From NCBI GenBank assembly GCA_902799685.1, contig CADCBO010000004.1:1-64000 (forward strand): a stretch of DNA of 64,000 bases, written 5' to 3'. Position numbers and translations under genes: made by a program. The notes beneath the pieces are model-generated. The model saw only the letters and a program-made list of their open reading frames with translations, had not been told where the DNA came from and made no database searches. Below, piece by piece: positions 35,872-44,738 of this stretch (the stretch's first letter is position 1; each line of letters starts with the position of its first letter). This DNA comes from an uncultured Bacteroidales bacterium (lineage in GTDB: Bacteria; Bacteroidota; Bacteroidia; Bacteroidales; Bacteroidaceae).

Positions 35872-36552
35872 ATGAAAAAATATTTATTATCTACAATTGC
35901 GCTGTCAGCTTTATTGCTGACCAGTTGTGAAAAGGAGTCAGAAGGACTGACCCGTACTACATATTATCCTGTTCTTAATGTTGTTGGCGGTTCGGTAGTT
36001 ATGTCTATAGGTGATTCTTACACAGAACAAGGTTGCACGGCAATTCTTAATGGTGTAGATGTTACAGACAAGATAAAAACTACAAATAATATTGACAATA
36101 CAAAGCCCGGAGTCTATTCCGTCAACTATCTCATTGTCAATGAAGACGGATTCGCCGCGTCTGCCAGCAGAAATGTTTATGTGACTAATGGCAAAAACTT
36201 TGATAATCTCTATCTGTCGGAGTGTCAATACGGATCAAGGCACTACTATGACCTTCCTATCAATATTGTTGACAATGGTGACGGAACTTACCTGATTGAT
36301 GACATCCTGGGAGGTTTTTATGCATTAGGAAGATATCCAGGTTATCCATATGACTTCTATGCTGAAGCAGTAATTCAAGTAAATCCAGACAACAGCATTT
36401 CACTTGTTAGTGTAGGAAGTTGGTATTTTTCCCAATACGAAATATCTATAGTAACGGGTGTTTATGACCCAGCAACTTGTACTATCACTTTAAATCTTGA
36501 TTTTGACGGTGACCCGGTCTATGTACAACTAGTGGTGCCCGGTAATAACTAA
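35872..36552 (+). CDS. BT_2262-like lipoprotein with Ig-like and DUF5012-type domains
   Basis: The 226-residue lipoprotein (MKKYLLSTIALSALLLTSC, mature CEKESEG) has an N-terminal Ig-like DUF5011-type domain (VVGGSVVMSIGDSYTEQGCT, KPGVYSVNYLIVNEDGFAAS) and a C-terminal beta domain with DNGDGTYLIDDILGGFYA and YDPATCTITLNL. This order matches the lipoproteins that follow susCD in the Bacteroides BT_2261-2264-type operon. It likely sits on the SusCD complex at the surface. Base composition is more AT-rich than the preceding genes. Confidence 0.75.
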   Translation: MKKYLLSTIALSALLLTSCEKESEGLTRTTYYPVLNVVGGSVVMSIGDSYTEQGCTAILNGVDVTDKIKTTNNIDNTKPGVYSVNYLIVNEDGFAASASRNVYVTNGKNFDNLYLSECQYGSRHYYDLPINIVDNGDGTYLIDDILGGFYALGRYPGYPYDFYAEAVIQVNPDNSISLVSVGSWYFSQYEISIVTGVYDPATCTITLNLDFDGDPVYVQLVVPGNN

Positions 36553-36569
36553 TACAATATTAGACAGAT

Positions 36570-37118
36570 ATGAAAAAAACAATATTTTTGGCTATTGCAG
36601 CCATAGCATTGAGTCTTGTTTCATGCGAGAAAGAGGAACCGGGTGGAACCGCTACTCAGTCTCTTGCCGGTGATTGGGTATGCACGGTATATTATTCCGA
36701 CGGTGTCAAGTGGAATATCTACATGGGCCTTGACCTTCTTACATACAACACTTCGGCCAATCTGTCTTCCGAGATTTGGTTGGATGACGTTGAATCTTTC
36801 TGGGGAACCCTCTGCAAGGTAAACAGCAACGCAGATAACATGACCTTTGGAGCTAAAGATTCTATCTACACAGACCAATACAATGATGTAGGTCAGAAAA
36901 TCTGGGGCGGTAAAGTTACTCCTAACGGTGCAGTAGGACCTACCGGTAAAAACGTAGATAAGATTGAATACTACATCCAGTTTGGGGACGAAGAAGATGA
37001 TGAGGGTCTTAATCCATATGGAACCACATTTTATGTTGTAGGTTACAGAAGGACAGGCTTTGATGAAGGCAATGCAGATCAGCCAAAGGAAGATTGGACA
37101 CTTCCCGAAGTTATCTGA
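36570..37118 (+). CDS. Lipid-binding-like lipoprotein (BT_2261-like), last gene of rightward SusCD operon
   Basis: The 182-residue lipoprotein (MKKTIFLAIAAIALSLVSC, mature CEKEEPGG) has the small beta-barrel pattern of PF12888-type proteins: LAGDWVCTVYYSDG, LLTYNTSANLSSEIWLDD, FYVVGYRRTGFD. The acidic stretch after cysteine fits surface export. It follows the DUF5012-type gene by 17 bases and closes the operon; a terminator lies at 37147-37191. Ligand unknown. Confidence 0.72.
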   Translation: MKKTIFLAIAAIALSLVSCEKEEPGGTATQSLAGDWVCTVYYSDGVKWNIYMGLDLLTYNTSANLSSEIWLDDVESFWGTLCKVNSNADNMTFGAKDSIYTDQYNDVGQKIWGGKVTPNGAVGPTGKNVDKIEYYIQFGDEEDDEGLNPYGTTFYVVGYRRTGFDEGNADQPKEDWTLPEVI

Positions 37119-37146
37119 TCAAACTCATCTGAAACATAACAATCAA

Positions 37147-37191
37147 TTGAGTCCGGCTATAGCAATTATAGTCGGACTCAATATTTTTTTT
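37147..37191 (+). terminator. Terminator of the rightward SusCD operon
   Basis: TTGAGTCCGGCTATA (37147-37161) pairs with TATAGTCGGACTCAA (37167-37181) with one G-T pair, followed by a long T-run to 37191. Confidence 0.9.
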
Positions 37192-37241
37192 GTATCCCGC
37201 CAAATTATTACTTTTGTATTTTGAAACTGATTTGACAGAGA

Positions 37242-37853
37242 ATGGCTAAAGGAAAAAACGGTAAAGGACGCGGTATGGTTATCATACTGCTCAATGTGCT
37301 GGCAATGGTTGTCATAGCTACCATCCTGGTGCTTCTGACATTCCGATGGATCAAATCATACACTCTTCACGGACAGTATATTGCTGTGCCGGATATAACA
37401 GGCATGTATGAGGAGGAGGCCGCAAAGGCTCTTGCTGCGGCAGGACTCAAGTATGAGGTATCGGACTACAAATATGACAACCAACTGGTGGAAGGCGGAG
37501 TTATAGAGCAGAAACCAAGACCGGGCGCATACGTAAAGGAGGGGCGCAAGATTTACCTCACGCTCAATTCCGGCAAGGAGCCCGTCAAGGCTGTACCCGA
37601 CCTGGCCGACAACAGTTCATTGCGTGCCGCCGAGTCACAACTGCTGGCTGCCGGATTCAAGCTGACCGAAACGGAATACATAGACGGAGACCTGGACTGG
37701 GTATATGAAATAAGGTATAAAGGCAATGAGATAAAGGCTGGAACCGAAATCCCTGTAGGTTCCGTGCTCACAATCGTGGCCGGAAACGGCATTCCGGTTG
37801 AGGAGATTGAGGAGACAGACTCACTGACTTTGATTGACTCTGATTTCTTTTGA
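37242..37853 (+). CDS. Membrane-anchored PASTA-domain protein
   Basis: The 203-residue protein has a short basic N-terminus, one membrane span (VIILLNVLAMVVIATILVLL, about 13-32) and two periplasmic PASTA domains: YIAVPDITGMYEEEAAKALA...YLTLNSG and KAVPDLADNSSLRAAESQL...LTIVAGNG. PASTA domains usually bind peptidoglycan fragments on penicillin-binding proteins or kinases; here no kinase domain is fused. An acidic tail follows. It starts an operon with a pseudouridine synthase, ddl, an acyltransferase and a NigD-like gene; a -7 box TACTTTTG lies at 37209-37216. A wall-related role beside ddl is plausible. Confidence 0.85.
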   Translation: MAKGKNGKGRGMVIILLNVLAMVVIATILVLLTFRWIKSYTLHGQYIAVPDITGMYEEEAAKALAAAGLKYEVSDYKYDNQLVEGGVIEQKPRPGAYVKEGRKIYLTLNSGKEPVKAVPDLADNSSLRAAESQLLAAGFKLTETEYIDGDLDWVYEIRYKGNEIKAGTEIPVGSVLTIVAGNGIPVEEIEETDSLTLIDSDFF

Positions 37854-38926
37854 TGATGCTGGATCTTGAGGACGAGATTGAGGAGTCACTTGATGACCTG
37901 GAACCCACCCCCGATGCGGTAGAGCTCTATGAACACTTCCGCGTGGTGGCCGACAAGGGCCAGAGTCTGCTCAGGGTTGACAAGTTCCTTTTTGACCATC
38001 TGGAGCACTCGTCACGCAACCGCATTCAGAAAGCTGCCGACGCCGGAATGGTTATGGCAAACGGCCGTCCCGTAAAGAGCAACTATAAGGTCAAGCCGCT
38101 GGACGTGATAACGGTCATGATGGACCGTCCGCGCTACAGCAGCGACATAGAGCCTGAAGATATTCCGCTGGATATAGTATATGAGGATGAGTGTCTGATG
38201 GTTGTAAACAAGCCGGCCGGTCTGGTGGTACATCCGGGATGCGGCAACTTTCACGGAACACTGGTAAATGCTGTTGCCTGGCATTTGAGAGACAATAAGG
38301 ATTATGACCCCAACAGCCCGCAGGTAGGACTTGTGCACCGCATAGACAAGGATACCAGCGGTCTGCTGGTTATAGCCAAGACGCCCGATGCCAAGACCTG
38401 CCTGGGCCGTCAGTTCTTTGACAAGACCACCAAGCGTGCCTATCAGGCTCTGGTATGGGGTGTGCCCAGCCCTGCTGAAGGGACAGTAGAGAGCCAGATA
38501 ACCCGCAACCCTAAGGACCGCCTGCAGATGGCGGTATCCTTTGACCCCGAGGTAGGCAAACATGCGGTCACGCACTACACAGTGCTGGAAAGGTTCGGTT
38601 ACACATCACTTGTGGAGTGCCGCCTGGAGACAGGACGCACGCACCAGATAAGGGTACACATGAAACATCTGGGGCATCCGCTGTTCAGCGATGAACGTTA
38701 CGGAGGCAATCAGATACTGAAAGGGACCACATACAGCCGTTACCGCCAGTTCGTTCAAAACTGCTTTGAGGTATGCCACCGCCAGGCCCTGCACGCCAAG
38801 ACACTGGGGTTTGTACACCCTGTTACCGGACAGGAGATGTTCTTCAACTCTGAACTGCCGCAGGACATGGCCACCCTCATAGCCTGCTGGCGGGATTATG
38901 TGAGTTCAAGGGATTACGGGAAATAG
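37853..38926 (+). CDS. rluD: RluD-family 23S rRNA pseudouridine synthase
   Basis: The 357-residue enzyme starts at the ATG overlapping the PASTA stop (TGATG). An N-terminal S4 RNA-binding domain (LLRVDKFLFDHLEHSSRNRIQKA split over 40-65) is followed by the RluA/RluD catalytic domain with GLVVHPGCG and the catalytic aspartate D165 in HRIDKDTSGL, then RTHQIRVHMKHLGHP. It probably modifies helix 69 uridines of 23S rRNA like E. coli RluD, although RluC-type specificity cannot be separated by eye. Translational coupling places it firmly in the PASTA-ddl operon. Confidence 0.88.
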   Translation: MMLDLEDEIEESLDDLEPTPDAVELYEHFRVVADKGQSLLRVDKFLFDHLEHSSRNRIQKAADAGMVMANGRPVKSNYKVKPLDVITVMMDRPRYSSDIEPEDIPLDIVYEDECLMVVNKPAGLVVHPGCGNFHGTLVNAVAWHLRDNKDYDPNSPQVGLVHRIDKDTSGLLVIAKTPDAKTCLGRQFFDKTTKRAYQALVWGVPSPAEGTVESQITRNPKDRLQMAVSFDPEVGKHAVTHYTVLERFGYTSLVECRLETGRTHQIRVHMKHLGHPLFSDERYGGNQILKGTTYSRYRQFVQNCFEVCHRQALHAKTLGFVHPVTGQEMFFNSELPQDMATLIACWRDYVSSRDYGK

Positions 38927-38950
38927 ACAAATACACATATTATATATATA

Positions 38951-39925
38951 ATGAAACGTATTATTGCAATAGTGGCAGGAGGTGACTCAAGCGAGAATCC
39001 AGTATCGCTCCGCAGTGCAGCGACTATCCTTGAGTACATGGACAAGGACAGGTACGAACCATATATTCTGGAAGTTGAAGGCAAGAGCTGGCTGGTTCAC
39101 GTAAAGGAGGGTGTTACCGCCCCCGTTGACAGGAACGACTTCAGTTTCACGTACAACGGGCACAAGACCGTGTTTGACTACGCTTACATAATAATCCACG
39201 GAACCCCCGGTGAAAACGGTGTTTTTGAGGGTTATCTGCGTCTGATGCGCATACCTTTCTCCACATGCGATGTGCTGGCATCGGCACTCACGTTCAACAA
39301 GTTCGTGCTCAACAAGACAATGAAGAGCTGCAAGGTAAACGTGGCAAACTCCCGCCGTCTGCGCAAGGGAGACGTTGTGGATCCCGACAAGATTATCCGT
39401 AAGGTTGGACTGCCCTGTTTTATCAAGCCCACCGACGGCGGTTCCAGCTTTGGCACCACCAAGGTCAAGACACGTGAACAGATAATACCTGCCGTAGAGG
39501 AGGCTTTCAAGGAGAACAATGAGATAATGATAGAGTCATTCATGCAGGGTATTGAGGTAACCAACGGCTACTACAGGACCCGCAAGCGTGAGGTAAAGCT
39601 GCCGGTAACCGAGGTGGTTCCCAAAACTGATTTCTTTGACTACGACGCCAAGTACAACGGCAAGGTCGAGGAGATTACCCCCGCCCGCATTCCCGATGAG
39701 TTGCGTGACCGCATACAGGACCTGACAGCAAAGATCTATGACCTGCTGGGCTGCCACGGCATTATCCGCAATGACTACATCATCACAGACGGTGACAAAA
39801 TCAATCTGCTTGAGGTGAACACCACCCCCGGCATGACCGCTACCAGTTTCATACCGCAGCAGATAAGGGCTGCAGGCATGAACCTGACCGACGTTCTCAC
39901 CGAGATAATAGAAGACAGCTTCTGA
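38951..39925 (+). CDS. ddl: D-alanine--D-alanine ligase
   Basis: The ATP-grasp enzyme joins two D-alanines for peptidoglycan synthesis. The 324-residue protein has the N-terminal AGGDSSENPVSL loop with the conserved glutamate, the ATP-binding block GLPCFIKPTDGGSSFGTTKV, IESFMQGIEV, and the C-terminal LLEVNTTPGMTATSF with metal-binding residues. Ligation of D-Ala to D-Ala, not D-lactate, is expected from its housekeeping setting, but specificity residues were not tested. It is 24 bases after rluD in the same operon. Confidence 0.93.
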   Translation: MKRIIAIVAGGDSSENPVSLRSAATILEYMDKDRYEPYILEVEGKSWLVHVKEGVTAPVDRNDFSFTYNGHKTVFDYAYIIIHGTPGENGVFEGYLRLMRIPFSTCDVLASALTFNKFVLNKTMKSCKVNVANSRRLRKGDVVDPDKIIRKVGLPCFIKPTDGGSSFGTTKVKTREQIIPAVEEAFKENNEIMIESFMQGIEVTNGYYRTRKREVKLPVTEVVPKTDFFDYDAKYNGKVEEITPARIPDELRDRIQDLTAKIYDLLGCHGIIRNDYIITDGDKINLLEVNTTPGMTATSFIPQQIRAAGMNLTDVLTEIIEDSF

Positions 39926-39943
39926 TAAAACATTAAAAGGACT

Positions 39944-41104
39944 ATGGAGATTCCCGCTGAGTTTGAGAAGATGCGTTCACTGGAGGACAGCGAGGTACGC
40001 GGCGCCGTACTGACTCTGCTTGATGACCCCGCTTTCTGCAAGATAATCAAGAGACTGGTCAAGGGAGTGCCTATCTGGGCCCACAAGCTCTATACCAGGC
40101 GATTCAAGACCGTGAACAGCTTCCAGATTGGAATGATACATCCGTTCCTTAAGAAGATACTCAAAGAGGGATGTACTGGTTTCAGCAAGGATTTCAATGC
40201 CATTCCGCAGGGAAGGGAAGATTTCATTTATCTGTCTAACCATCGCGACATTGTGCTGGATTCGGCATTCCTGGACTACATACTGCTGCTGTCAGGTAAG
40301 AAATCGGTGGAGATAGGCATAGGTAACAACCTGCTCATTCACCCTTGGATAGAGACTCTGGTACGCCTTAACCGCAGTTTCATAGTAAACCGCTCCGCCA
40401 CGGCCAGCGAACTGTTGGAATCATCCAGGCAGCTGTCCAGATACATAAGGTTCGTGATTGAGGAAAAGAAGAGCCCCGTATGGCTGGCACAGCGCGAGGG
40501 CCGCGCCAAGGATTCCGATGACCGCACCCAGAAGAGCGTGCTCAAGATGCTGGCCATGTCAGGCCCAGATGACATGCCGCTTTCCGAGCGCTTGCAGTCA
40601 CTCCACATCTGCCCGCTTACCATCAGCTACGAGTACGACCCGTGTGACTGGCTCAAAGCACAGGAATTCCAGCTGAAGCGTGACAACCCCGATTATACCA
40701 AGAGCCAGCAGGATGACCTGGACAACATGAAGACCGGCATCTGGGGATTCAAGGGACACATGCACTATCAGGTGGCGGCACCCATAGACCGGGAGATTGC
40801 GGCTCTGGACAGTTCCGTTCCACGCAACCAGTTCCTGGACCAGGTGGCACAGATAATAGACCGTCACATATTCCGGAACTACCGCATATACCCATGCAAC
40901 TATATAGCTCTGGATATGCTGCGCGGAGAGAAGGCCCAGTCTGCCCACTACACCCCGCAACAGGAGCAGGATTTCAATAAATATCTGGATGGCCAGCTGG
41001 CCAGGATAAAGATACCTGACCCTGATTGGGATTACCTGAGGGAGCGCATTCTCACCATGTATGCCAATCCGCTCATTAACCACTTAAGTGTAATGCAGTC
41101 ATGA
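39944..41104 (+). CDS. Lysophospholipid/glycerol-phosphate acyltransferase family protein
   Basis: The 386-residue protein belongs to the PlsC/PlsB acyltransferase superfamily used in membrane lipid synthesis. It has the catalytic block YLSNHRDIVLD (about 98-108), where the aspartate is five residues after the histidine rather than the usual four (or the adjacent HRD serves instead), FIVNRSA, and a REGRAKDSDD block equivalent to the substrate-binding EGxR motif. The long C-terminal half (about 240-386) is conserved-looking but unassigned. It overlaps the NigD-like gene by ATGA and follows ddl by 18 bases. Confidence 0.75.
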   Translation: MEIPAEFEKMRSLEDSEVRGAVLTLLDDPAFCKIIKRLVKGVPIWAHKLYTRRFKTVNSFQIGMIHPFLKKILKEGCTGFSKDFNAIPQGREDFIYLSNHRDIVLDSAFLDYILLLSGKKSVEIGIGNNLLIHPWIETLVRLNRSFIVNRSATASELLESSRQLSRYIRFVIEEKKSPVWLAQREGRAKDSDDRTQKSVLKMLAMSGPDDMPLSERLQSLHICPLTISYEYDPCDWLKAQEFQLKRDNPDYTKSQQDDLDNMKTGIWGFKGHMHYQVAAPIDREIAALDSSVPRNQFLDQVAQIIDRHIFRNYRIYPCNYIALDMLRGEKAQSAHYTPQQEQDFNKYLDGQLARIKIPDPDWDYLRERILTMYANPLINHLSVMQS

Positions 41105-41733
41105 AAGGTTTCATATCGTTCATAGCAGTTTCGGCGCTGGCCGCTGTCATGTCACTGGCTTCATGCCAGGATGAGAGGGAACCGGTAGATACCATGTTTA
41201 GCGGGTTCATGACCGGCTATACAGACTCTCAGGGTTATATTTCCTCACTCAAGGATGACATGGGTAATACGTATAAGGTTAACAACAAGTCTGAAAAGCT
41301 TCAACCCGACACTCTGGTCAGAGTGGTTGCAGTCATTACCTTGGATGACCAAAAGCAGGCACAGATAGTCCAGGTAGCCTACCCTATTTCATACGTCGCC
41401 CCAAAAGACAAGATTCTCCATGACTCCGTGCGGGTGAAAGACCCCATCCAGATTGAGAGCATCTACATCGGTGGCGGACACCTTAACGTTAATATCGGAA
41501 TCAAGGTACAGAAAGAGGGAACCAAGCACTCCCTAATATACTCACAGCTGGAGAGCCCGGGTAAGCTCAAGTTCACGTTCTACCACAACGCATACGGTGA
41601 CAAGCCAGTCTATACCAAGCATGCCTACGTGTCGATTCCGCTGTCGGGATACGGGCTACACAAAAATGACACAGTCTTCCTGAGCTGCAAAGGCTACGAG
41701 GAAGACTATGACTATAAGTTGGTTTACAAATAA
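41101..41733 (+). CDS. NigD-like lipoprotein
   Basis: The 210-residue lipoprotein (signal ending LASC, mature CQDEREPVDTMF) matches the NigD-like family of Bacteroidales, with an N-terminal OB-like part (GFMTGYTDSQGYISSLKDDMG, DTLVRVVAVITL) and a C-terminal beta sandwich (IESIYIGGGHLNVNIGIKVQ, GKLKFTFYHNAYGD). NigD was named from a bacteriocin-linked operon, but the function of most members is unknown. The start overlaps the acyltransferase stop (ATGA), so it is coupled to it. It ends three bases from the convergent carbamoyltransferase gene. Confidence 0.85.
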   Translation: MKGFISFIAVSALAAVMSLASCQDEREPVDTMFSGFMTGYTDSQGYISSLKDDMGNTYKVNNKSEKLQPDTLVRVVAVITLDDQKQAQIVQVAYPISYVAPKDKILHDSVRVKDPIQIESIYIGGGHLNVNIGIKVQKEGTKHSLIYSQLESPGKLKFTFYHNAYGDKPVYTKHAYVSIPLSGYGLHKNDTVFLSCKGYEEDYDYKLVYK

Positions 41734-41736
41734 ATC

Positions 41737-42693
41737 TTATTTCAGACCCTCCAGAATCTTCTTGAGAACCACCGTAGCTGATATCTCACGGTTGGCGGCC
41801 TCGGGGATGACAAGAGAGCGCGGACCCTCTATCACGTCATCAGTCACAATCATGTTGCGGCGTACCGGAAGGCAGTGCATGAAGTAAGCGTTGTCAGTCA
41901 CCGCCATCTGACGGTCACAGATGGTCCAGATACGGTCCTTGCTGAGCACCTGTCCGTAATGCTCGGGACTTGCACATGACCAGTTCTTGCCATATACAAA
42001 GTGGGCACCCTCAAACGCCTTCATCTGGTCATACTCTATTGTAGCACCTGCCGTAAACCTGGGGTCTAGTTCATAACCGCGAGGATGAGTAATGACAACT
42101 TCATATCCTGCAGCCACCATCCACTGTGCGAATGAGTTTGGAACGGCTTGAGGCAGAGCCTTGGGATGCGGAGCCCAGCTCATGACCACCTTGGGACGCT
42201 CTACGGTCTTGTACTCCTCGATTGTAATCCAATCGGCAAAACTCTGTAGCGGATGTCCTGTGGCAGCCTCCATTGAGAAAACGGGACGGCCGGAGTACTG
42301 TATGAACTGGTTGAGTATCTTTTCCTGATAATCATCCTCACGGCTCTCAAAACGGGCAAAAGAGCGGACACCTATCACATCACAGTAGCAACCCATAACG
42401 GGAATGGCCTCAAGCAGATGCTCGGATTTGTCACCGTCCATTATCACGCCGCGCTCCGTCTCCAGTTTCCATGCGCCCTGGTTCACATCCAGGACTATAA
42501 CGTTCATACCCAGGTTCAAACCTGCCTTCTGAGTGCTCAGTCTGGTGCGCAGGCTGGAATTGAAGAACACCATGAGCAGGGTCTTGTTACGGCCCAGCTC
42601 CACATACTTATAACGGTCTCTCTTTATCTCAAGGGCCTCCTGCAATGCCTCATGCAGGTCACCCAGATCAAATACACTGGTAAAATGTCTCAT
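41737..42693 (-). CDS. argF': N-succinylornithine carbamoyltransferase
   Basis: This enzyme carbamoylates N-succinyl-L-ornithine in the Bacteroides route to arginine. From the ATG at 42693 it has 318 residues, the same length as the B. fragilis enzyme, with FFNSSLRTRLSTQKAGLNLG (carbamoyl-phosphate loop), the DGDKSEHLLEAIP loop and FMHCLPVRRNM. Family work on acetyl- versus succinylornithine enzymes makes residue 90 decisive: glutamate there marks acetyl, small or proline residues mark succinyl; here it is serine. The frame opens 17 codons earlier within proA. It is the last gene of the DUF2007-proB-proA-argF' cluster. Confidence 0.9.
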   Translation of the reverse strand: MRHFTSVFDLGDLHEALQEALEIKRDRYKYVELGRNKTLLMVFFNSSLRTRLSTQKAGLNLGMNVIVLDVNQGAWKLETERGVIMDGDKSEHLLEAIPVMGCYCDVIGVRSFARFESREDDYQEKILNQFIQYSGRPVFSMEAATGHPLQSFADWITIEEYKTVERPKVVMSWAPHPKALPQAVPNSFAQWMVAAGYEVVITHPRGYELDPRFTAGATIEYDQMKAFEGAHFVYGKNWSCASPEHYGQVLSKDRIWTICDRQMAVTDNAYFMHCLPVRRNMIVTDDVIEGPRSLVIPEAANREISATVVLKKILEGLK

Positions 42694-42707
42694 ATCCTGA
42701 ATCTTTT

Positions 42708-43952
42708 TTATTGTCTGGTCTGGCCGTCTCCGTTTATCAGCCATTTGTAGGTTGTCATCTCCTCAAGTGCCATAGGGCCGCGGGCATGCATCTTCTGGGT
42801 GCTTATGCCTATCTCAGCCCCTAACCCGAATTGCGCGCCGTCAGTGAATGCCGTGGAAACGTTCACATATACACATGCAGCATCGGTCAATTGCTGGAAC
42901 AGACGGCCATGCTCGGCATTCTCGGTAACGATACACTCGCTGTGATGCGATGTGTAGCGGCGTATGTGCATCATGGCATCTTCAAATGAATCGACCGTTT
43001 TGACCGACATACGGTAGTCAAGGAACTCCTTGCCGAAACTCTCAGCCGTGGCATGCTCAAGCAACTCTGCCGGATAACGGCCGTCAAGAGCCTTGTATGC
43101 CTGCTCATCGGCTTCTATCACCACGTTCTTTGCGGCCATCCGGATGCAAATTTCCGGAAGGTCGCTGAGGCGGTCCTTATGTATTACAAGAGAGTCCAGG
43201 GCGTTGCAGACACTCACACGCCTGGTCTTGGCATTGAACACTATGTCTGAACCTTTTTTAAGGTCTCCCTCCAGGTCAAAATAGGTGTGGCATACACCTG
43301 CTCCGGTTTCTATTACAGGAACCTGGGCCTGTTCACGGACCGACTTGATAAGCCGGGCGCTGCCACGCGGTATGAGCAGGTCAACCATCCCCACCGCTTT
43401 CATCAGTTCCTGGGCGGCATCATGGCCGGCGGGGAGCAGTTCAACCACATGCGAGTCAATACCCTTGTCAGCAAGCACACTATGTATCAGATCCACAATA
43501 GCCTTGTTTGAACCATATGCATCGCTGCCGCCCTTGAGAGCACAGGCGTTGCGTGACTTGAAACAGAGCGAGAAGACGTCAAAACTCACATTGGGACGCG
43601 CTTCATATATAACGCCGATTACGCCAAAGGGAACTCTGACGCGTGTCAGTTTCATTCCATTGGGACGCACACGGTCATCAATCACCTTGCCTACGGGATT
43701 CTCCAGTTCCGCCACATGGCGCATATCTGACGCAATGCCTTTAAGACGCTCATCGGTAAGCATAAGGCGGTCATATACAGGATTGTTACGGTCCATACGG
43801 GCCAGATCCCTTGCGTTGGCCTCAAGCAGGCCGGCGGCATTGCTTTCTATGGCATCTGCCAAAGCAAGCAGCACATCATTGATACGGTTCTCCTCCAGCA
43901 TGGGGAGAGAGTACGATGCATTCTTAAGCAGTTCTAAGGTATTCTCTATCAT
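42708..43952 (-). CDS. proA: Gamma-glutamyl phosphate reductase
   Basis: ProA reduces gamma-glutamyl phosphate to the semialdehyde in proline synthesis. The 414-residue protein has the aldehyde-dehydrogenase-like motifs [41 protein letters not shown], the catalytic cysteine in [12 protein letters not shown], and the C-terminal [16 protein letters not shown]. Length is normal. It begins three bases after the proB stop and ends 15 bases before argF', so it is co-transcribed with both. Confidence 0.97.
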   Translation of the reverse strand: MIENTLELLKNASYSLPMLEENRINDVLLALADAIESNAAGLLEANARDLARMDRNNPVYDRLMLTDERLKGIASDMRHVAELENPVGKVIDDRVRPNGMKLTRVRVPFGVIGVIYEARPNVSFDVFSLCFKSRNACALKGGSDAYGSNKAIVDLIHSVLADKGIDSHVVELLPAGHDAAQELMKAVGMVDLLIPRGSARLIKSVREQAQVPVIETGAGVCHTYFDLEGDLKKGSDIVFNAKTRRVSVCNALDSLVIHKDRLSDLPEICIRMAAKNVVIEADEQAYKALDGRYPAELLEHATAESFGKEFLDYRMSVKTVDSFEDAMMHIRRYTSHHSECIVTENAEHGRLFQQLTDAACVYVNVSTAFTDGAQFGLGAEIGISTQKMHARGPMALEEMTTYKWLINGDGQTRQ

Positions 43953-43955
43953 GGC

Positions 43956-44738
43956 TTACTTTTTTGACTGCGAATGGAAACGGGTGCAACGGGCATTCTC
44001 GGGATCGGTAAGGACATCAATGAGTACATCCTGACGACGTCCGTTTGCTATGCGTACCTCTATGCCATCGGCAGCTACGCCAAGTGCGGTCTTCATCTTG
44101 GTCATCATGCCGCCACGGCCGAACCTGGACTTGGTGCCGCTCACACAGCCCGAGTAATCATCATCGGGCCAGACATCATGAATGAGTTCCGATCCGGGTT
44201 CATCGGGATTACCGGTGAACACGCCATCCACGTTGCTCAGTATGACCAGTATCTCAGCCTTCATCATTCGGGCCACAAGACCGGAAAGCTCATCATTATC
44301 GGTAAACATCAGCTCCTGCACCGATACGGTGTCATTCTCGTTTATGACCGGTACCACGCCATTGTCTAGCATGGCGGTCATACAGCGCATCTGATTGGCC
44401 AGCAGCGTCTCGTTCACAAAATTCTCTTTTGTGGTAAGTATCTGGCCTACAGTGATTCCGTACTCCTGGAACAGGTCATAATAATGCTCAATGAGTTTGG
44501 CCTGGCCCACAGCGGCAAAAAGCTGACGGCCTGTCACGCTCTCATCCTTGATATGAGGTAAAGCTCCCCTGCCCGATGCCACGGCACCGGAGGATATGAG
44601 CAATACCTCTATACCCCTGTGGCGCAACTCGGCAATCTGGTCCACCAGAGCTGCCATGCGCGATATGTCCAGACGTCCGTCAGCACGTGTAAGGACATTG
44701 CTGCCTACCTTGACAGCTATACGTTTAGGCTGGTTCAT
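43956..44738 (-). CDS. proB: Glutamate 5-kinase without PUA domain
   Basis: ProB phosphorylates glutamate, the first and feedback-controlled step of proline synthesis. The 260-residue protein is an amino-acid kinase with VKVGSNVLT (about 9-17), LLISSGAVASGRG, PVINENDTVS and the SRFGRGGMMTKMKTALGVA segment. It ends after the kinase domain; the ~100-residue C-terminal PUA domain of the E. coli enzyme is missing, a short form that occurs in several lineages. Its start overlaps the DUF2007 stop by four bases. Confidence 0.95.
   Translation of the reverse strand: MNQPKRIAVKVGSNVLTRADGRLDISRMAALVDQIAELRHRGIEVLLISSGAVASGRGALPHIKDESVTGRQLFAAVGQAKLIEHYYDLFQEYGITVGQILTTKENFVNETLLANQMRCMTAMLDNGVVPVINENDTVSVQELMFTDNDELSGLVARMMKAEILVILSNVDGVFTGNPDEPGSELIHDVWPDDDYSGCVSGTKSRFGRGGMMTKMKTALGVAADGIEVRIANGRRQDVLIDVLTDPENARCTRFHSQSKK

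Noticed and set aside
43285-44034. 249-codon plus-strand frame opposite proA
   Set aside because: It is antisense to intact proA, serine-rich and low in complexity as expected from reverse reading of a coding strand.
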